Positions 6,104 through 16,861 are shown, numbered from the stretch's first letter. The stretch: DNA of 27,177 nt from Actinomycetota bacterium (GCA_003242605.1 QGUZ01000037.1:1-27177); one strand, 5' to 3'. The notes: generated by a model not told the origin, from the sequence alone. Made by a program: numbers and translations.

Positions 6104-6547
6104 GTGTCCGAGCACCAGCCTGAGGATCTGACCGGACCGCGGCTGCCGAGCGCGGTGCGCACCCACCTCGCCGACGCGCGCTCCCGCCTCGTGGAGTCCA
6201 CCACGGCGCGCACGCCGGCCGAGCGGTACGTCGCCGCCCACCTCGCCGCCCTGCGTGCGGCGGCCGCGGTTCTCGCCGCCCGGCCCAAGCCGATCGACGG
6301 GCGCCGCCGCCGGCTGCGCAGCGCATGGGAGCTGCTGCCCGAGGTCGAGCCGCGGCTCACCGACTGGGCGGCCTACTTCGCGCTGAGCGCGCGCAAGCGG
6401 GCGGCGGCGGAGGCGGGTCTCGTCCGCGTGGTGTCGGCGAGGGACGCCGAGGAACTGGTGGCCGAGGCGGCGAGGTTCGTCGTCACCGTGGAGAGGTTGC
6501 TGGGGCTTCCCGGCCAGCCCATGCTGCCGATCACGCTCGCGGGCTGA
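6104..6547 (+). CDS. SAV_6107-type HEPN-domain protein
   Basis: This 147-residue, mostly helical protein matches the actinobacterial SAV_6107 HEPN family by its core RYVAAHLAALRAAAAVLAA (41-59), followed by RRRLRSAWELLPEVEPRLTDWA and a third helix pair with EELVAEAARFVVTVERLL. HEPN folds often bind or cut RNA. An R-x4-H arrangement is present (Arg41, His46), but it sits in an early helix and lacks the usual polar residue after Arg, so RNase activity is uncertain. The GTG start has GAAGGAGG (6092-6099) 4 bases upstream. The frame stays open upstream to before 5984 without a start codon. It is the first gene downstream of the SOS-type promoter at 5785, with a leader of about 280 bases. Family assignment is good; function is unknown. 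Confidence 0.8.
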   Translation: MSEHQPEDLTGPRLPSAVRTHLADARSRLVESTTARTPAERYVAAHLAALRAAAAVLAARPKPIDGRRRRLRSAWELLPEVEPRLTDWAAYFALSARKRAAAEAGLVRVVSARDAEELVAEAARFVVTVERLLGLPGQPMLPITLAG

Positions 6548-6559
6548 CCGCGGGATGTC

Positions 6560-6586
6560 TCCGGCCGGTCGTCCCCGCCGGCCGGA
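6560..6586 (+). terminator. Hairpin after the HEPN gene
   Basis: TCCGGCCGG (6560-6568) pairs with CCGGCCGGA (6578-6586) in a perfect 9-bp stem with a 9-base loop, 12 bases after the stop codon and followed by AAACG. No T tract follows. Confidence 0.45.
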
Positions 6587-6750
6587 AACGAGGTGTTCCC
6601 GTGCGGCGGCGCACCGGGCGTCACCGGTCGCGCCGTGGCGCGGTCGCCGGATACGGTACGGCACTGCCGTCACAGCCGGCCGTACCCGTGCGATCCGCCG
6701 GGAACTCCGAAGGGGAAAGGACCCCGCGGGCGCGGCCGCGGGGCCGTCCG

Positions 6751-6769
6751 CGGCACCCTCCGGGTGCCG
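6751..6769 (-). terminator. Hairpin after bldD
   Basis: CGGCACCC (6751-6758), loop TCC, GGGTGCCG (6762-6769): a perfect 8-bp stem, 27 bases beyond the bldD stop on the minus strand. It could also serve the convergent HEPN transcript. Confidence 0.45.
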
Positions 6770-6796
6770 TCGGCCCGGGTCGCCTGAAGATCCCGG

Positions 6797-7291
6797 TCAG
6801 AAGGCCTCGACGGCGCGGCGTGCCTCGGAGTCGAGCACGCCCCACTCGATGAGCTCCTCGGTGAGCTCGGCGGGCGACTTGTCGTAGATGACGGCGAGCG
6901 AGCGGAGGTCCTCCTGGCGGATGGAGAGCACCTTCCCGTTGTAGTCACCCCGCTGGCTCTGGATCGTCGCCGCGTAGCGGGCCAGTGGGCCGGCCTTCTC
7001 CTTCGGCAGCTGGGCCAGCCGCTCCAGGTCGATCACGATCTTCGGCGTCGGGCCGAGCGGGCTCGGCGACGCACCGCCGGGAAGCAGTTCGGAGACCGGA
7101 ACACCGTAGAAGTCGGCCAGCTCGGCGAGCTTCTGCACGGTGACGGCCCGGTCGCCGCGCTCATAGGAGCCAACGACCACCGCCTTCCACCGCCCACGGG
7201 ACTTCTCTTCGACTCCGTGCAGGGACAGTCCCTGCTGGGTGCGGATGGCGCGGAGTCGTGCACCCAGAGCCTTGGCATAATCAGACGGCAT
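6797..7291 (-). CDS. bldD: BldD, cyclic-di-GMP-dependent developmental regulator
   Basis: This 164-residue transcription factor represses sporulation genes in streptomycetes when tetrameric cyclic-di-GMP bridges two monomers. Residues about 8-72 form an XRE-type helix-turn-helix (GLSLHGVEEKSRGRWKAVVV, then SYERGDRAVTVQKLAELADF). The C-terminal domain carries the known ligand signature R-G-D (114-116), eight residues, then R-Q-E-D (125-128). These are the same residue numbers I recall for Streptomyces BldD (R114, D116, R125, D128), so ligand control is very likely. The ATG at 7291 matches the family N-terminus MPSDYAKALGARL and has GGGGG 9 bases upstream; the longer open frame to 7510 is not needed. 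A promoter with an overlapping BldD-type box lies about 155 bases upstream. Confidence 0.96.
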   Translation of the reverse strand: MPSDYAKALGARLRAIRTQQGLSLHGVEEKSRGRWKAVVVGSYERGDRAVTVQKLAELADFYGVPVSELLPGGASPSPLGPTPKIVIDLERLAQLPKEKAGPLARYAATIQSQRGDYNGKVLSIRQEDLRSLAVIYDKSPAELTEELIEWGVLDSEARRAVEAF

Positions 7292-7438
7292 TTTGTATGG
7301 CCCCCGGCTTTCTATCTCAGTTCTTACTTGATTGTGCTCCCTTGCCGCGAGTAGACCGACCACCGGGTCGGTGCCAGGGGTGAAGGCACCATCGGTGACC
7401 ACTGCGTCGGGTTTTACCCGGGAAGGTAGCGAGTTGCG

Positions 7439-7453
7439 GTTACGGACAGTGAC
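7439..7453 (-). promoter_or_regulatory. Candidate BldD operator in the bldD promoter
   Basis: Read on the plus strand, GTTACGGACAGTGAC keeps the outer TnAC and GTnA arms of the published BldD box (nTnACnCWGnGTnAn). It deviates at the two inner C and G positions, giving 7 of 9 fixed bases. It spans roughly -8 to +7 of the predicted bldD transcription start. S. coelicolor BldD is known to repress its own gene. Confidence 0.6.
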
Positions 7454-7480
7454 GGTAAAGCCGTCGCCGCCCGAGGTCAA
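7452..7480 (-). promoter_or_regulatory. bldD promoter
   Basis: Minus strand: TTGACC (7480-7475), a 17-base spacer, then TACCGT (7457-7452). Predicted +1 is near 7445, giving a leader of about 154 bases before the ATG. The -10 overlaps the candidate BldD box. Confidence 0.65.
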
Positions 7481-7550
7481 GCTGATTGGAAAGAATGAGC
7501 CGCATCCCATCCGGGGTGATCATGTGAACTCCACCAATTAGGTCTCACTT

Positions 7551-7571
7551 GTACTATTTTCCAGGTAGTAC
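7551..7571. repeat. AT-rich inverted repeat between arcA and bldD
   Basis: GTACTA (7551-7556) and TAGTAC (7566-7571) form a perfect 6-bp inverted repeat around TTTTCCAGG. It lies 23 bases past the arcA stop and about 70 bases upstream of the bldD -35. It could be an operator or the arcA 3' hairpin. No T tract follows on the minus strand. Confidence 0.4.
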
Positions 7572-7594
7572 GGCGTCCGCCGTCCGGCTCCGGG

Positions 7595-8848
7595 TCAGGC
7601 CGCGTCCCGCTCCAGCGGGCAGCTCATGCACCGCGGACCGCCCCGTCCCCGTCCCAGTTCACTGCCCCGGATTGTGACGACTTCGACACCGTGCGCACGA
7701 AGATGGTTGTTGGTCGTGGTGTTCCGCTCGTAGGCGATCACCACGCCCGGCTCCAGCGCCAGCACGTTACAGCCGTCGTCCCACTGCTCCCGCGCGGCCG
7801 AGTGCACGTCCTGGGTGGGTGTGAGAATTTCAACATCATCCCGGCCGAGCGCCGCGGCGATGACCCGGTACATCTCCTCCGGCGGGTGGTCGGTGACCTT
7901 GAGCTCCCCTTCGCCGTCGCCGGGTTCGATCGTGTGCGAGGGCAGCAGCCCGAGCCCCGCGTACGCGGTGAACACCCCCACGTCGACGTTGGTGAGCACG
8001 GTGTCGAGGTGCATGAAGGCCCGGGCGTGCGGCAGCCGCAGCGCCACGATGCGCCGCGCCGACCCGGCCTTAAACAGCCGCCGGGCGAGCATCTCCACCG
8101 CCTGCGGCCGGGTCCGCTCGCTCATCCCGACCAGTAGCGCCCCGCCGCCGAGCACGAGCACGTCCCCGCCCTCGATCGTCGCGGGCGCGCTCGCCATGCC
8201 CTCGTTCCACACGTGGAAGCCGCCCCGCTCCGGCCGGCCGTACCCGGCGGCGAACATCGGGTGCCAGCGGTAGATCGCCTCCATGTGCACGGTCTCCCGC
8301 CGCCGCGCCTGCCTGCGCATCGGGTTGATGGCGACCCCGTCGTAGATCCAGCAGGAGGGGTCCCGGGTGTAGAGGTGGTTGGGCAGCGGCGGCAGCACGA
8401 AGTCGTCCGGCTCCAGGGCGTGCAGCACGAGCCCCTTCGGCGCGGCGCCGTGCTCGGCGAGCTCCCGCTTGGTGATGCCGCCGATCAGGTACTCCCGCAG
8501 CACGGGCGCGTCCATGGCGGCGAGGGCCGCGCGGATCTCGTCGGCGGCGAGCGGGCCGTACCACCGCTCGTCCACGGTCGCGGTGAGGATGTGCTCGCGC
8601 GCCTCGGGGATCGCCAGGGTCTGCTCCAGCAGGTCGGCGAGGAGGTGGACCTCCACCCCGTGGTCACGCAGCACCCGCTCGAACTCCTCGTGCTCCTCGA
8701 TCGCCCGGGCCACCCAGGGGATGTCGTCGAACAGCAGCTCGTCCTTGTTGCCCGGGGTGAGCCGCTTGAGCGCCAGATCGGGCCGGTGGAGCAGCACCCG
8801 CCGCAGCCGCCCCACCTCCGAGTCGACACGGAACGTCACATCCGTCAC
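7595..8848 (-). CDS. arcA: Arginine deiminase
   Basis: This enzyme hydrolyses arginine to citrulline and ammonia, the first step of the arginine deiminase pathway. At 417 residues it has the usual length. All five catalytic positions known from the Pseudomonas enzyme can be aligned: Asp163 in LYTRDP, Glu226 in EGGD, His280 and Asp282 in MHLDTV, and the nucleophile Cys407 in GGPRCMSCP. The start may be GTG 8848 (MTDVTFRV). The GTG 9 bases inside (MTFRV) has a better placed GCGAGGGG ribosome site. No ornithine carbamoyltransferase, carbamate kinase or antiporter gene is adjacent, so it may serve citrulline or ammonia supply or acid resistance rather than ATP production. It lies upstream of bldD on the same strand, with a separate promoter between them. 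Confidence 0.96.
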   Translation of the reverse strand: MTDVTFRVDSEVGRLRRVLLHRPDLALKRLTPGNKDELLFDDIPWVARAIEEHEEFERVLRDHGVEVHLLADLLEQTLAIPEAREHILTATVDERWYGPLAADEIRAALAAMDAPVLREYLIGGITKRELAEHGAAPKGLVLHALEPDDFVLPPLPNHLYTRDPSCWIYDGVAINPMRRQARRRETVHMEAIYRWHPMFAAGYGRPERGGFHVWNEGMASAPATIEGGDVLVLGGGALLVGMSERTRPQAVEMLARRLFKAGSARRIVALRLPHARAFMHLDTVLTNVDVGVFTAYAGLGLLPSHTIEPGDGEGELKVTDHPPEEMYRVIAAALGRDDVEILTPTQDVHSAAREQWDDGCNVLALEPGVVIAYERNTTTNNHLRAHGVEVVTIRGSELGRGRGGPRCMSCPLERDAA

Positions 8849-8886
8849 CCCTCGCCCGGCACGCCCGGCCGTGGCCGGCCGGCTCG

Positions 8887-8898
8887 CCCGGAAGGCTA
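8887..8898 (-). promoter_or_regulatory. Possible -10 box for arcA
   Basis: Minus-strand TAGCCT (8898-8893) would place +1 near 8886, giving a leader of about 38 bases that contains GGCGAGGGG. No convincing -35 was found. Confidence 0.3.
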
Positions 8899-9148
8899 CC
8901 CGCGGGCGCCGCGACCGTGCGCGGCGGCGATCCCGGCCGCGCCGACCGGCGCTCCGCGGGACGGCGGTGCGGACCGGCGCGTGGGGCCGCGCCGAGGGGC
9001 GGCGCGGAGCGCTGGAACCGGGCTGATAACGTGAGGGGCGGAACGGACCGCCGCGACCGGCCGCGAGCGTGCCGGGATGCGTTTTCCCTCGCCTTCCTCG
9101 CCGCGACGTCCCCGGGCGGGGTGGTCCGAATCGTGAATACCGCTGTCC
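8899..9148. other. Upstream region of arcA and the pyr operon
   Basis: No gene is supported here. A TAACGT box at 9027-9032 and a GAATAC box at 9136-9141 are possible -10 elements for the pyr operon, but neither has a good -35. The second would put the transcript start close to the PyrR hairpin. Confidence 0.35.
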
Positions 9149-9183
9149 CCTTTAAGACCCGTCCAGTGAGGCGGGAAAGGTGG
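9149..9183 (+). promoter_or_regulatory. PyrR-binding hairpin over the pyrR ribosome site
   Basis: CCTTT (9149-9153) pairs with AAAGG (9176-9180), leaving a purine-rich 5' bulge AAGA (9154-9157). CCCG (9158-9161) then pairs with CGGG (9172-9175), closing the loop TCCAGTGAGG (9162-9171). This closely matches the conserved PyrR RNA target (UCCAGAGAGG-type loop with an upstream purine bulge). The 3' arm contains AAAGGTGG, the ribosome-binding site 10 bases before ATG 9194. PyrR bound with UMP would hide it, giving translational repression as described for mycobacteria. No T tract follows, so classical attenuation is unlikely. Confidence 0.75.
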
Positions 9184-9193
9184 TGCGTTCGTC

Positions 9194-9877
9194 ATGGCGG
9201 CTGCCGTTTCGCCTGCCCACGATCCTGCCGGTGATCGTGACCGGTCCGGCTCCCCGGACCCCGCCCCCAAGGGGCGCGCCAAGGCCGACTCCGCTTCCCC
9301 ACCGGCCTCCCGTCCCGCGTCCGAACCCGCCGCCCAGCCGCCGCGCGCGGTGCTCGAGGGGCCCGACATCAACCGCGCGCTGATGCGGATCGCGCACGAG
9401 ATCCTCGAGCGCACCAAGGGCGCCGAGGACGTCGTGCTGCTGGGCATCCCCACCCGCGGGGCCCCGCTCGCCGCACGCCTCGCCCGGTACATCGAGCAGT
9501 TCGAGGGCGCGAAGGTCCCGCACGGGTCGCTCGACGTCACCATGTACCGCGACGACCTGCGGCTGCGCCCGGCCCGCGCGCTCGGCGCCACCCGGCTGCC
9601 GTCCTGCGGGATCGACGACCGGCTCGTCGTGCTCGTCGACGACGTGCTGTTCTCCGGCCGCACCGTGCGCGCCGCGCTCGACGCGCTGAGCGACCTGGGC
9701 CGCCCGCGCGCCGTGCAGCTCGCCGCCCTCGTCGACCGCGGCCACCGCGAGCTGCCGATCCGCGCCGACTACGTCGGCAAGAACCTGCCGACCGCCAAGT
9801 CCGAGACCGTCAAGGTCTACCTCGAGGAGGTCGACGGCCGCGACGCCGTGGTGCTCATCAAGAGGGAGCGCGCATGA
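9194..9877 (+). CDS. pyrR: Pyrimidine operon RNA-binding regulator / uracil phosphoribosyltransferase
   Basis: PyrR senses UMP against PRPP and binds the operon leader RNA; many members also convert uracil and PRPP to UMP. The core starts near residue 50 (AVLEGPDINRALMRIAHEI). The PRPP loop is VVLVDDVLFSGRTVRAA (145-161), and VTMYRDDL (115-122) and YVGKNLPT are also typical. The 227-residue product has an N-terminal extension of about 45 residues, rich in Pro, Ala and Ser, compared with about 180 in Bacillus. The ATG at 9194 is supported by AAAGGTGG 10 bases upstream, inside the PyrR hairpin. It overlaps pyrB by 4 bases (ATGA) and heads the operon, so it probably controls its own expression and everything downstream. 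Confidence 0.95.
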   Translation: MAAAVSPAHDPAGDRDRSGSPDPAPKGRAKADSASPPASRPASEPAAQPPRAVLEGPDINRALMRIAHEILERTKGAEDVVLLGIPTRGAPLAARLARYIEQFEGAKVPHGSLDVTMYRDDLRLRPARALGATRLPSCGIDDRLVVLVDDVLFSGRTVRAALDALSDLGRPRAVQLAALVDRGHRELPIRADYVGKNLPTAKSETVKVYLEEVDGRDAVVLIKRERA

Positions 9878-10788
9878 ACCGGCACCTGATCTCCGCGGCC
9901 GACCTCACCAAGGACGACGCCCTGCTCATCCTCGACACCGCCGAGGAGCTCGCCGCCGTCTCCGAGCGGTCGGTCAAGAAGCTGCCCACGCTGCGCGGCC
10001 GTACCGTGGTGAACCTCTTCTTCGAGGACTCCACCCGGACCCGCATCTCCTTCGAGGCCGCGGCCAAGCGCCTGTCCGCCGACGTCATCAACTTCTCCGC
10101 CCGCGGCTCCAGCGTCTCCAAGGGCGAGAGCCTCAAGGACACCGCGCTCACCCTGGAGGCGATGGGGGCCGACGCGGTGGTGATCCGGCACCGCGCCTCC
10201 GGCGCCCCGCACCGGCTCGCGCACTGGGTGCGCGGCAGCGTGCTCAACGCCGGCGACGGCACCCACGAGCACCCCACCCAGGCGCTGCTCGACGCGTTCA
10301 CCATGCGCCGCCGCCTCGGCGGCATCGAGGGCCGGCGGGTGACGATCGTCGGCGACGTGCTGCACAGCCGGGTGGCACGGTCCAACGTGCTGCTGCTCAA
10401 CACGCTCGGCGCCGAGGTCACCCTGGTCGCCCCGCCCACGCTGCTGCCGGTCGCGGTGCACACCTGGCCGTGCCAGGTGTCGTACGACCTGGACGCGGTG
10501 CTGCCCAAGTCCGACGTGGTGATGATGCTGCGGGTGCAGCGGGAGCGGATGAACGCCGCCTACTTCCCGTCCACCCGCGAGTACAGCCGCCGGTACGGCC
10601 TCGACGCCGACCGGCTGGCCCGGCTGCCGGAGGACGCGCTGGTGATGCACCCGGGGCCGATGAACCGCGGCGTGGAGATCGCGGCGGAGGTGGCCGACAG
10701 CCCGCGCTCCACCGTGGTGGAGCAGGTCACCAACGGCGTCACGATCCGCATGGCCGTGCTGTACCTGCTGCTCGGGGGCGCCGTATGA
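9874..10788 (+). CDS. pyrB: Aspartate carbamoyltransferase catalytic chain
   Basis: It joins carbamoyl phosphate and aspartate to carbamoyl aspartate, the committed step of pyrimidine synthesis. At 304 residues it has normal length. The carbamoyl phosphate site is FFEDSTRTRISFE (49-61), followed by the loop Ser/Lys region SSVSKGES (79-86), HPTQALLDAF (133-142) and HPGPMNRGVEI near the C-terminus. No pyrI regulatory chain is present, as expected for actinobacteria, so feedback control probably rests with PyrR and CarB. The start overlaps the pyrR stop and the stop overlaps an ATG in front of pyrC, indicating translational coupling. Confidence 0.97.
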   Translation: MNRHLISAADLTKDDALLILDTAEELAAVSERSVKKLPTLRGRTVVNLFFEDSTRTRISFEAAAKRLSADVINFSARGSSVSKGESLKDTALTLEAMGADAVVIRHRASGAPHRLAHWVRGSVLNAGDGTHEHPTQALLDAFTMRRRLGGIEGRRVTIVGDVLHSRVARSNVLLLNTLGAEVTLVAPPTLLPVAVHTWPCQVSYDLDAVLPKSDVVMMLRVQRERMNAAYFPSTREYSRRYGLDADRLARLPEDALVMHPGPMNRGVEIAAEVADSPRSTVVEQVTNGVTIRMAVLYLLLGGAV

Positions 10789-10814
10789 GCGGGGGCGCGA
10801 AAGGGGGGACCGAG

Positions 10815-12119
10815 GTGAGCGGAGAGTACCTGATCAAAGGGGCGCGCCTGCTCGGCGGCGAGCCGGCCGACCTGCTGGTGCGCGACGGCGTGATCGCCGC
10901 GGTGGGGCCGGAGGCGGCCTCCGCCACGGCGCAGGTGGTCGACGCCGACGGGCTGATCGCCCTGCCCGGCCTGGTCGACCTGCACACCCACCTGCGCGAG
11001 CCCGGCCGGGAGGACGCCGAGACCGTGGAGTCCGGCACCGCGGCGGCCGCGCTCGGCGGGTTTACCGCGGTGCACGCGATGGCGAACACCAGCCCGGTCG
11101 CCGACACCGCGGGCGTGGTCGAGCAGGTGTGGCGGCTCGGCCGCGAGGCCGGGCACTGCGACGTGCAGCCGGTCGGCGCGGTCACCGCCGGGCTGCAGGG
11201 CGAGCGGCTCGCCGAGCTCGGCGCGATGGCCGACTCGGCCGCCCGGGTGCGGGTGTTCTCCGACGACGGCAAGTGCGTCTCGGACGCGATGCTCATGCGC
11301 CGCGCGCTCGAGTACGTCAAGGCGTTCGACGGCGTGATCGCCCAGCACGCCCAGGAGCCGCGGCTCACCGAGGGCGCCCAGATGAACGAGGGCGAGGTGT
11401 CCGGCCGGCTCGGCCTGGTCGGCTGGCCCGCGGTCGCCGAGGAGGCGATCATCGCCCGGGACTGCCTGCTCGCCGCGCACGTCGGCTCGCGGCTGCACGT
11501 GTGCCACGTGTCCACCGCCGGGTCGGTGGAGATCCTGCGCTGGGCCAAGTCGAAGGGGTGGAACGTCACCGCCGAGGTCACCCCGCACCACCTGCTGCTC
11601 ACCGACGAGCTGGTGGAGCACTCGCCGGTCGGCGCGTACAACCCGATCTACAAGGTGAACCCGCCGCTGCGCACCCGCGAGGACGTCGAGGCGCTGCGGC
11701 AGGCGCTCGCCGACGGCACGATCGACTGCGTCGCCACCGACCACGCCCCGCACCCGGTCGAGGACAAGGAGACCGAGTGGGACGCGGCCGCGATGGGCAT
11801 GATCGGCCTGGAGACCGCGCTGTCGGTGGTGCAGCGGGCGATGGTCGACACCGGCCTGCTCGACTGGGCCGGTGTCGCCGACCGCATGTCGTTCCGGCCC
11901 GCCCGGATCGGCCGCCTCGACGGCCACGGCCGGCCGCTGCGGCCCGGCGAGCCCGCGAACCTCACCCTGTACGACCCGTCGGTGAGCCGCCTGGTGGAGC
12001 CGTCCGGCTTCGCCTCGCGCAGCCGCAACACCCCCTACATCGGCATGGCCCTGCCCGGCCGCGTCGTGGCGACGTTCCTGCGCGGCCGGCCCACGGTCCT
12101 GGAAGGGAAGCTGCAATGA
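10815..12119 (+). CDS. pyrC: Dihydroorotase (type I)
   Basis: This zinc amidohydrolase cyclises carbamoyl aspartate to dihydroorotate. The 434-residue product carries the metal ligands in DLHTHLREPG (55-64), followed by DDGKCVSD, CHVSTAGSVEI, TPHHLLLTDE and the catalytic Asp in CVATDHAPHP. GTG 10815 is chosen because AAGGGGGG lies 6 bases upstream and the resulting N-terminus MSGEYLIKGARLLGGEP aligns with other dihydroorotases. ATG 10785, which forms an ATGA overlap with pyrB, is in frame and would add 10 residues (MSGGAKGGTE). Either start keeps coupling with pyrB. The stop overlaps the carA start by 4 bases, without the small membrane-protein gene (Rv1382-like) found between these genes in mycobacteria. 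Confidence 0.95.
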   Translation: MSGEYLIKGARLLGGEPADLLVRDGVIAAVGPEAASATAQVVDADGLIALPGLVDLHTHLREPGREDAETVESGTAAAALGGFTAVHAMANTSPVADTAGVVEQVWRLGREAGHCDVQPVGAVTAGLQGERLAELGAMADSAARVRVFSDDGKCVSDAMLMRRALEYVKAFDGVIAQHAQEPRLTEGAQMNEGEVSGRLGLVGWPAVAEEAIIARDCLLAAHVGSRLHVCHVSTAGSVEILRWAKSKGWNVTAEVTPHHLLLTDELVEHSPVGAYNPIYKVNPPLRTREDVEALRQALADGTIDCVATDHAPHPVEDKETEWDAAAMGMIGLETALSVVQRAMVDTGLLDWAGVADRMSFRPARIGRLDGHGRPLRPGEPANLTLYDPSVSRLVEPSGFASRSRNTPYIGMALPGRVVATFLRGRPTVLEGKLQ

Positions 12120-13241
12120 GCGCGCTGCTCGTCCTGGAGGACGGCCGGGTGTTCCACGGCGAGCCGTTCGGCGCGGTCGGGGAGACCTTCGGCGAGATGG
12201 TGTTCACCACCGCGATGACCGGCTACCAGGAGACCCTCACCGACCCCTCCTACCACCGCCAGATCGTCGCGATGACCGCGCCGCACATCGGCAACACCGG
12301 CGTCAACGACGAGGACCCCGAGTCCCGCCGCATCTGGGTCGCCGGGTACGTGGTGCGCGAGCCGTCCCGCATCGCCTCCAGCTGGCGCGCCGCCCGCGGC
12401 CTGGAGGAGGAGCTGCGGGCCCAGGGGATCGTGGGCATCGCCATGCCCGGCACCCGGGCGCTCACCCGCCACCTGCGCGAGCGCGGCGCGATGCGCGCCG
12501 GGGTGTTCTCCGGCGACGCCGCCGGCGCCGACGTCGCCGAGCTGGTCGAGCGGGTACGGCAGAGCCCGTCGATGATCGGCGCCGACCTCGCCCGCGAGGT
12601 CACCACGCCCGAGCCGTACGTGGTCAAGGCGCACGGGCGGACCCGGTACCGGGTGGCCGCCCTCGACCTCGGCATCAAGGCGCGGACGCCGTACCGGATG
12701 GCCGAGCGCGGCTGCGAGGTGCACGTGCTGCCCGCCACCAGCACCGCCGCCGACATCCTCGCCCTCGACCCGGACGGGGTGTTCGTCTCCAACGGCCCCG
12801 GCGACCCGGCCGCGGCCGGCTACGCGGTGGAGGCGGTGCGCGGGGTGCTCGACTCCGGCACGCCGGTGTTCGGCATCTGCTTCGGCAACCAGATCCTCGG
12901 CCGCGCCCTCGGCCTTGACACCTACAAGCTGCGGTACGGCCACCGCGGCGTGAACCAGCCGGTGCGCGACCGCCGCACCGGCCGGGTGCACATCACCAGC
13001 CACAACCACGGCTTCGCGCTCAAGGCCCCGCTCGACGGCCCGTTCGACACCCCGTACGGCCGGGCCGAGGTGAGCCACGTCAACCTCAACGACGACTGCG
13101 TGGAGGGGCTGCGGCTGCTCGACTACCCGGCGTTCAGCGTGCAGTACCACCCCGAGGCGGCCGCCGGGCCGCACGACGCCAAGGGGCTGTTCGACGAGTT
13201 CTGCGACCTGATGGAGAAGGGCAAGGCGGGGGGAGGCGCGC

Positions 13242-13249
<8 letters not shown>
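12116..13249 (+). CDS. carA: Carbamoyl phosphate synthase small (glutaminase) chain
   Basis: It releases ammonia from glutamine and channels it to CarB. The 377-residue protein has the CarA-specific N-terminal domain (GEMVFTTAMTGYQETLTDPS, 26-45) and a class I glutamine amidotransferase domain. In the latter the nucleophile Cys255 lies in GICFGNQILG and the His345/Glu347 pair in QYHPEA. The oxyanion strand SNGPGDP (225-231) is present. The ATG overlaps the pyrC stop (ATGA). The end overlaps carB by 8 bases. The product supplies both pyrimidine and arginine synthesis, which may be why it sits under PyrR control together with pyrB. Confidence 0.97.
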
Positions 13250-16532
<3,283 letters not shown>

Positions 16533-16861
16533 GCCCGCCCGCACCCCGCCGGCCCGCCGCCGCGCACCCGGCCGGGTCCGCCCGCGGGCCGGCCGGGGCG
16601 CCCCCGGCGCCGGGATCGCGCCGCCGTCTCGGCGGGTCCTTTGACGACAAGGGGGGCGTTGACGGCAGAGTTGCTTCAGCGGGTTGCTTTCGACGGGCCG
16701 CCTCGACGCCCCGGCGGGCCGCCGCGGGACGCCTGACGGGTCCCCGCGGCGGATCGCCTCCGGCGGGGTGCCCGGCCGGGTCCCTGCGCGGGGCCGCCGG
16801 GAGGCGGGCGCCGTCCCGGCCGGTCCGGGCGGCGGGCGGCCCGGCGCGTGCTCCGGCGGAG
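16533..16861 (+). other. Gap inside the pyr operon with possible internal promoter and hairpin
   Basis: This is the only substantial gap in the pyr gene run. Two TTGACG motifs (16641-16646 and 16659-16664), within repeats TTGACGACA and TTGACGGCA 18 bases apart, may be -35 elements, but no clear -10 follows at the right distance. A strong imperfect hairpin spans 16719-16752 (CCGCCGCGGGAC with GTCCCCGCGGCGG, one bulged base). It has no T tract. The frame of pyrK is open through the whole gap without a credible start or domain. An internal promoter or attenuator for pyrKDF is plausible but not shown. Confidence 0.4.

Noticed and set aside
6048..6131. A 27-codon frame starting GTG at 6048 and overlapping the HEPN start
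   Set aside because: The ribosome site AAAGGAGG is 18 bases away, too far, and the peptide has no notable feature.
7292..7510. A longer BldD starting at 7510
   Set aside because: The extra 73 residues do not resemble any BldD. They would span the promoter and operator, and the family N-terminus begins at the ATG at 7291.
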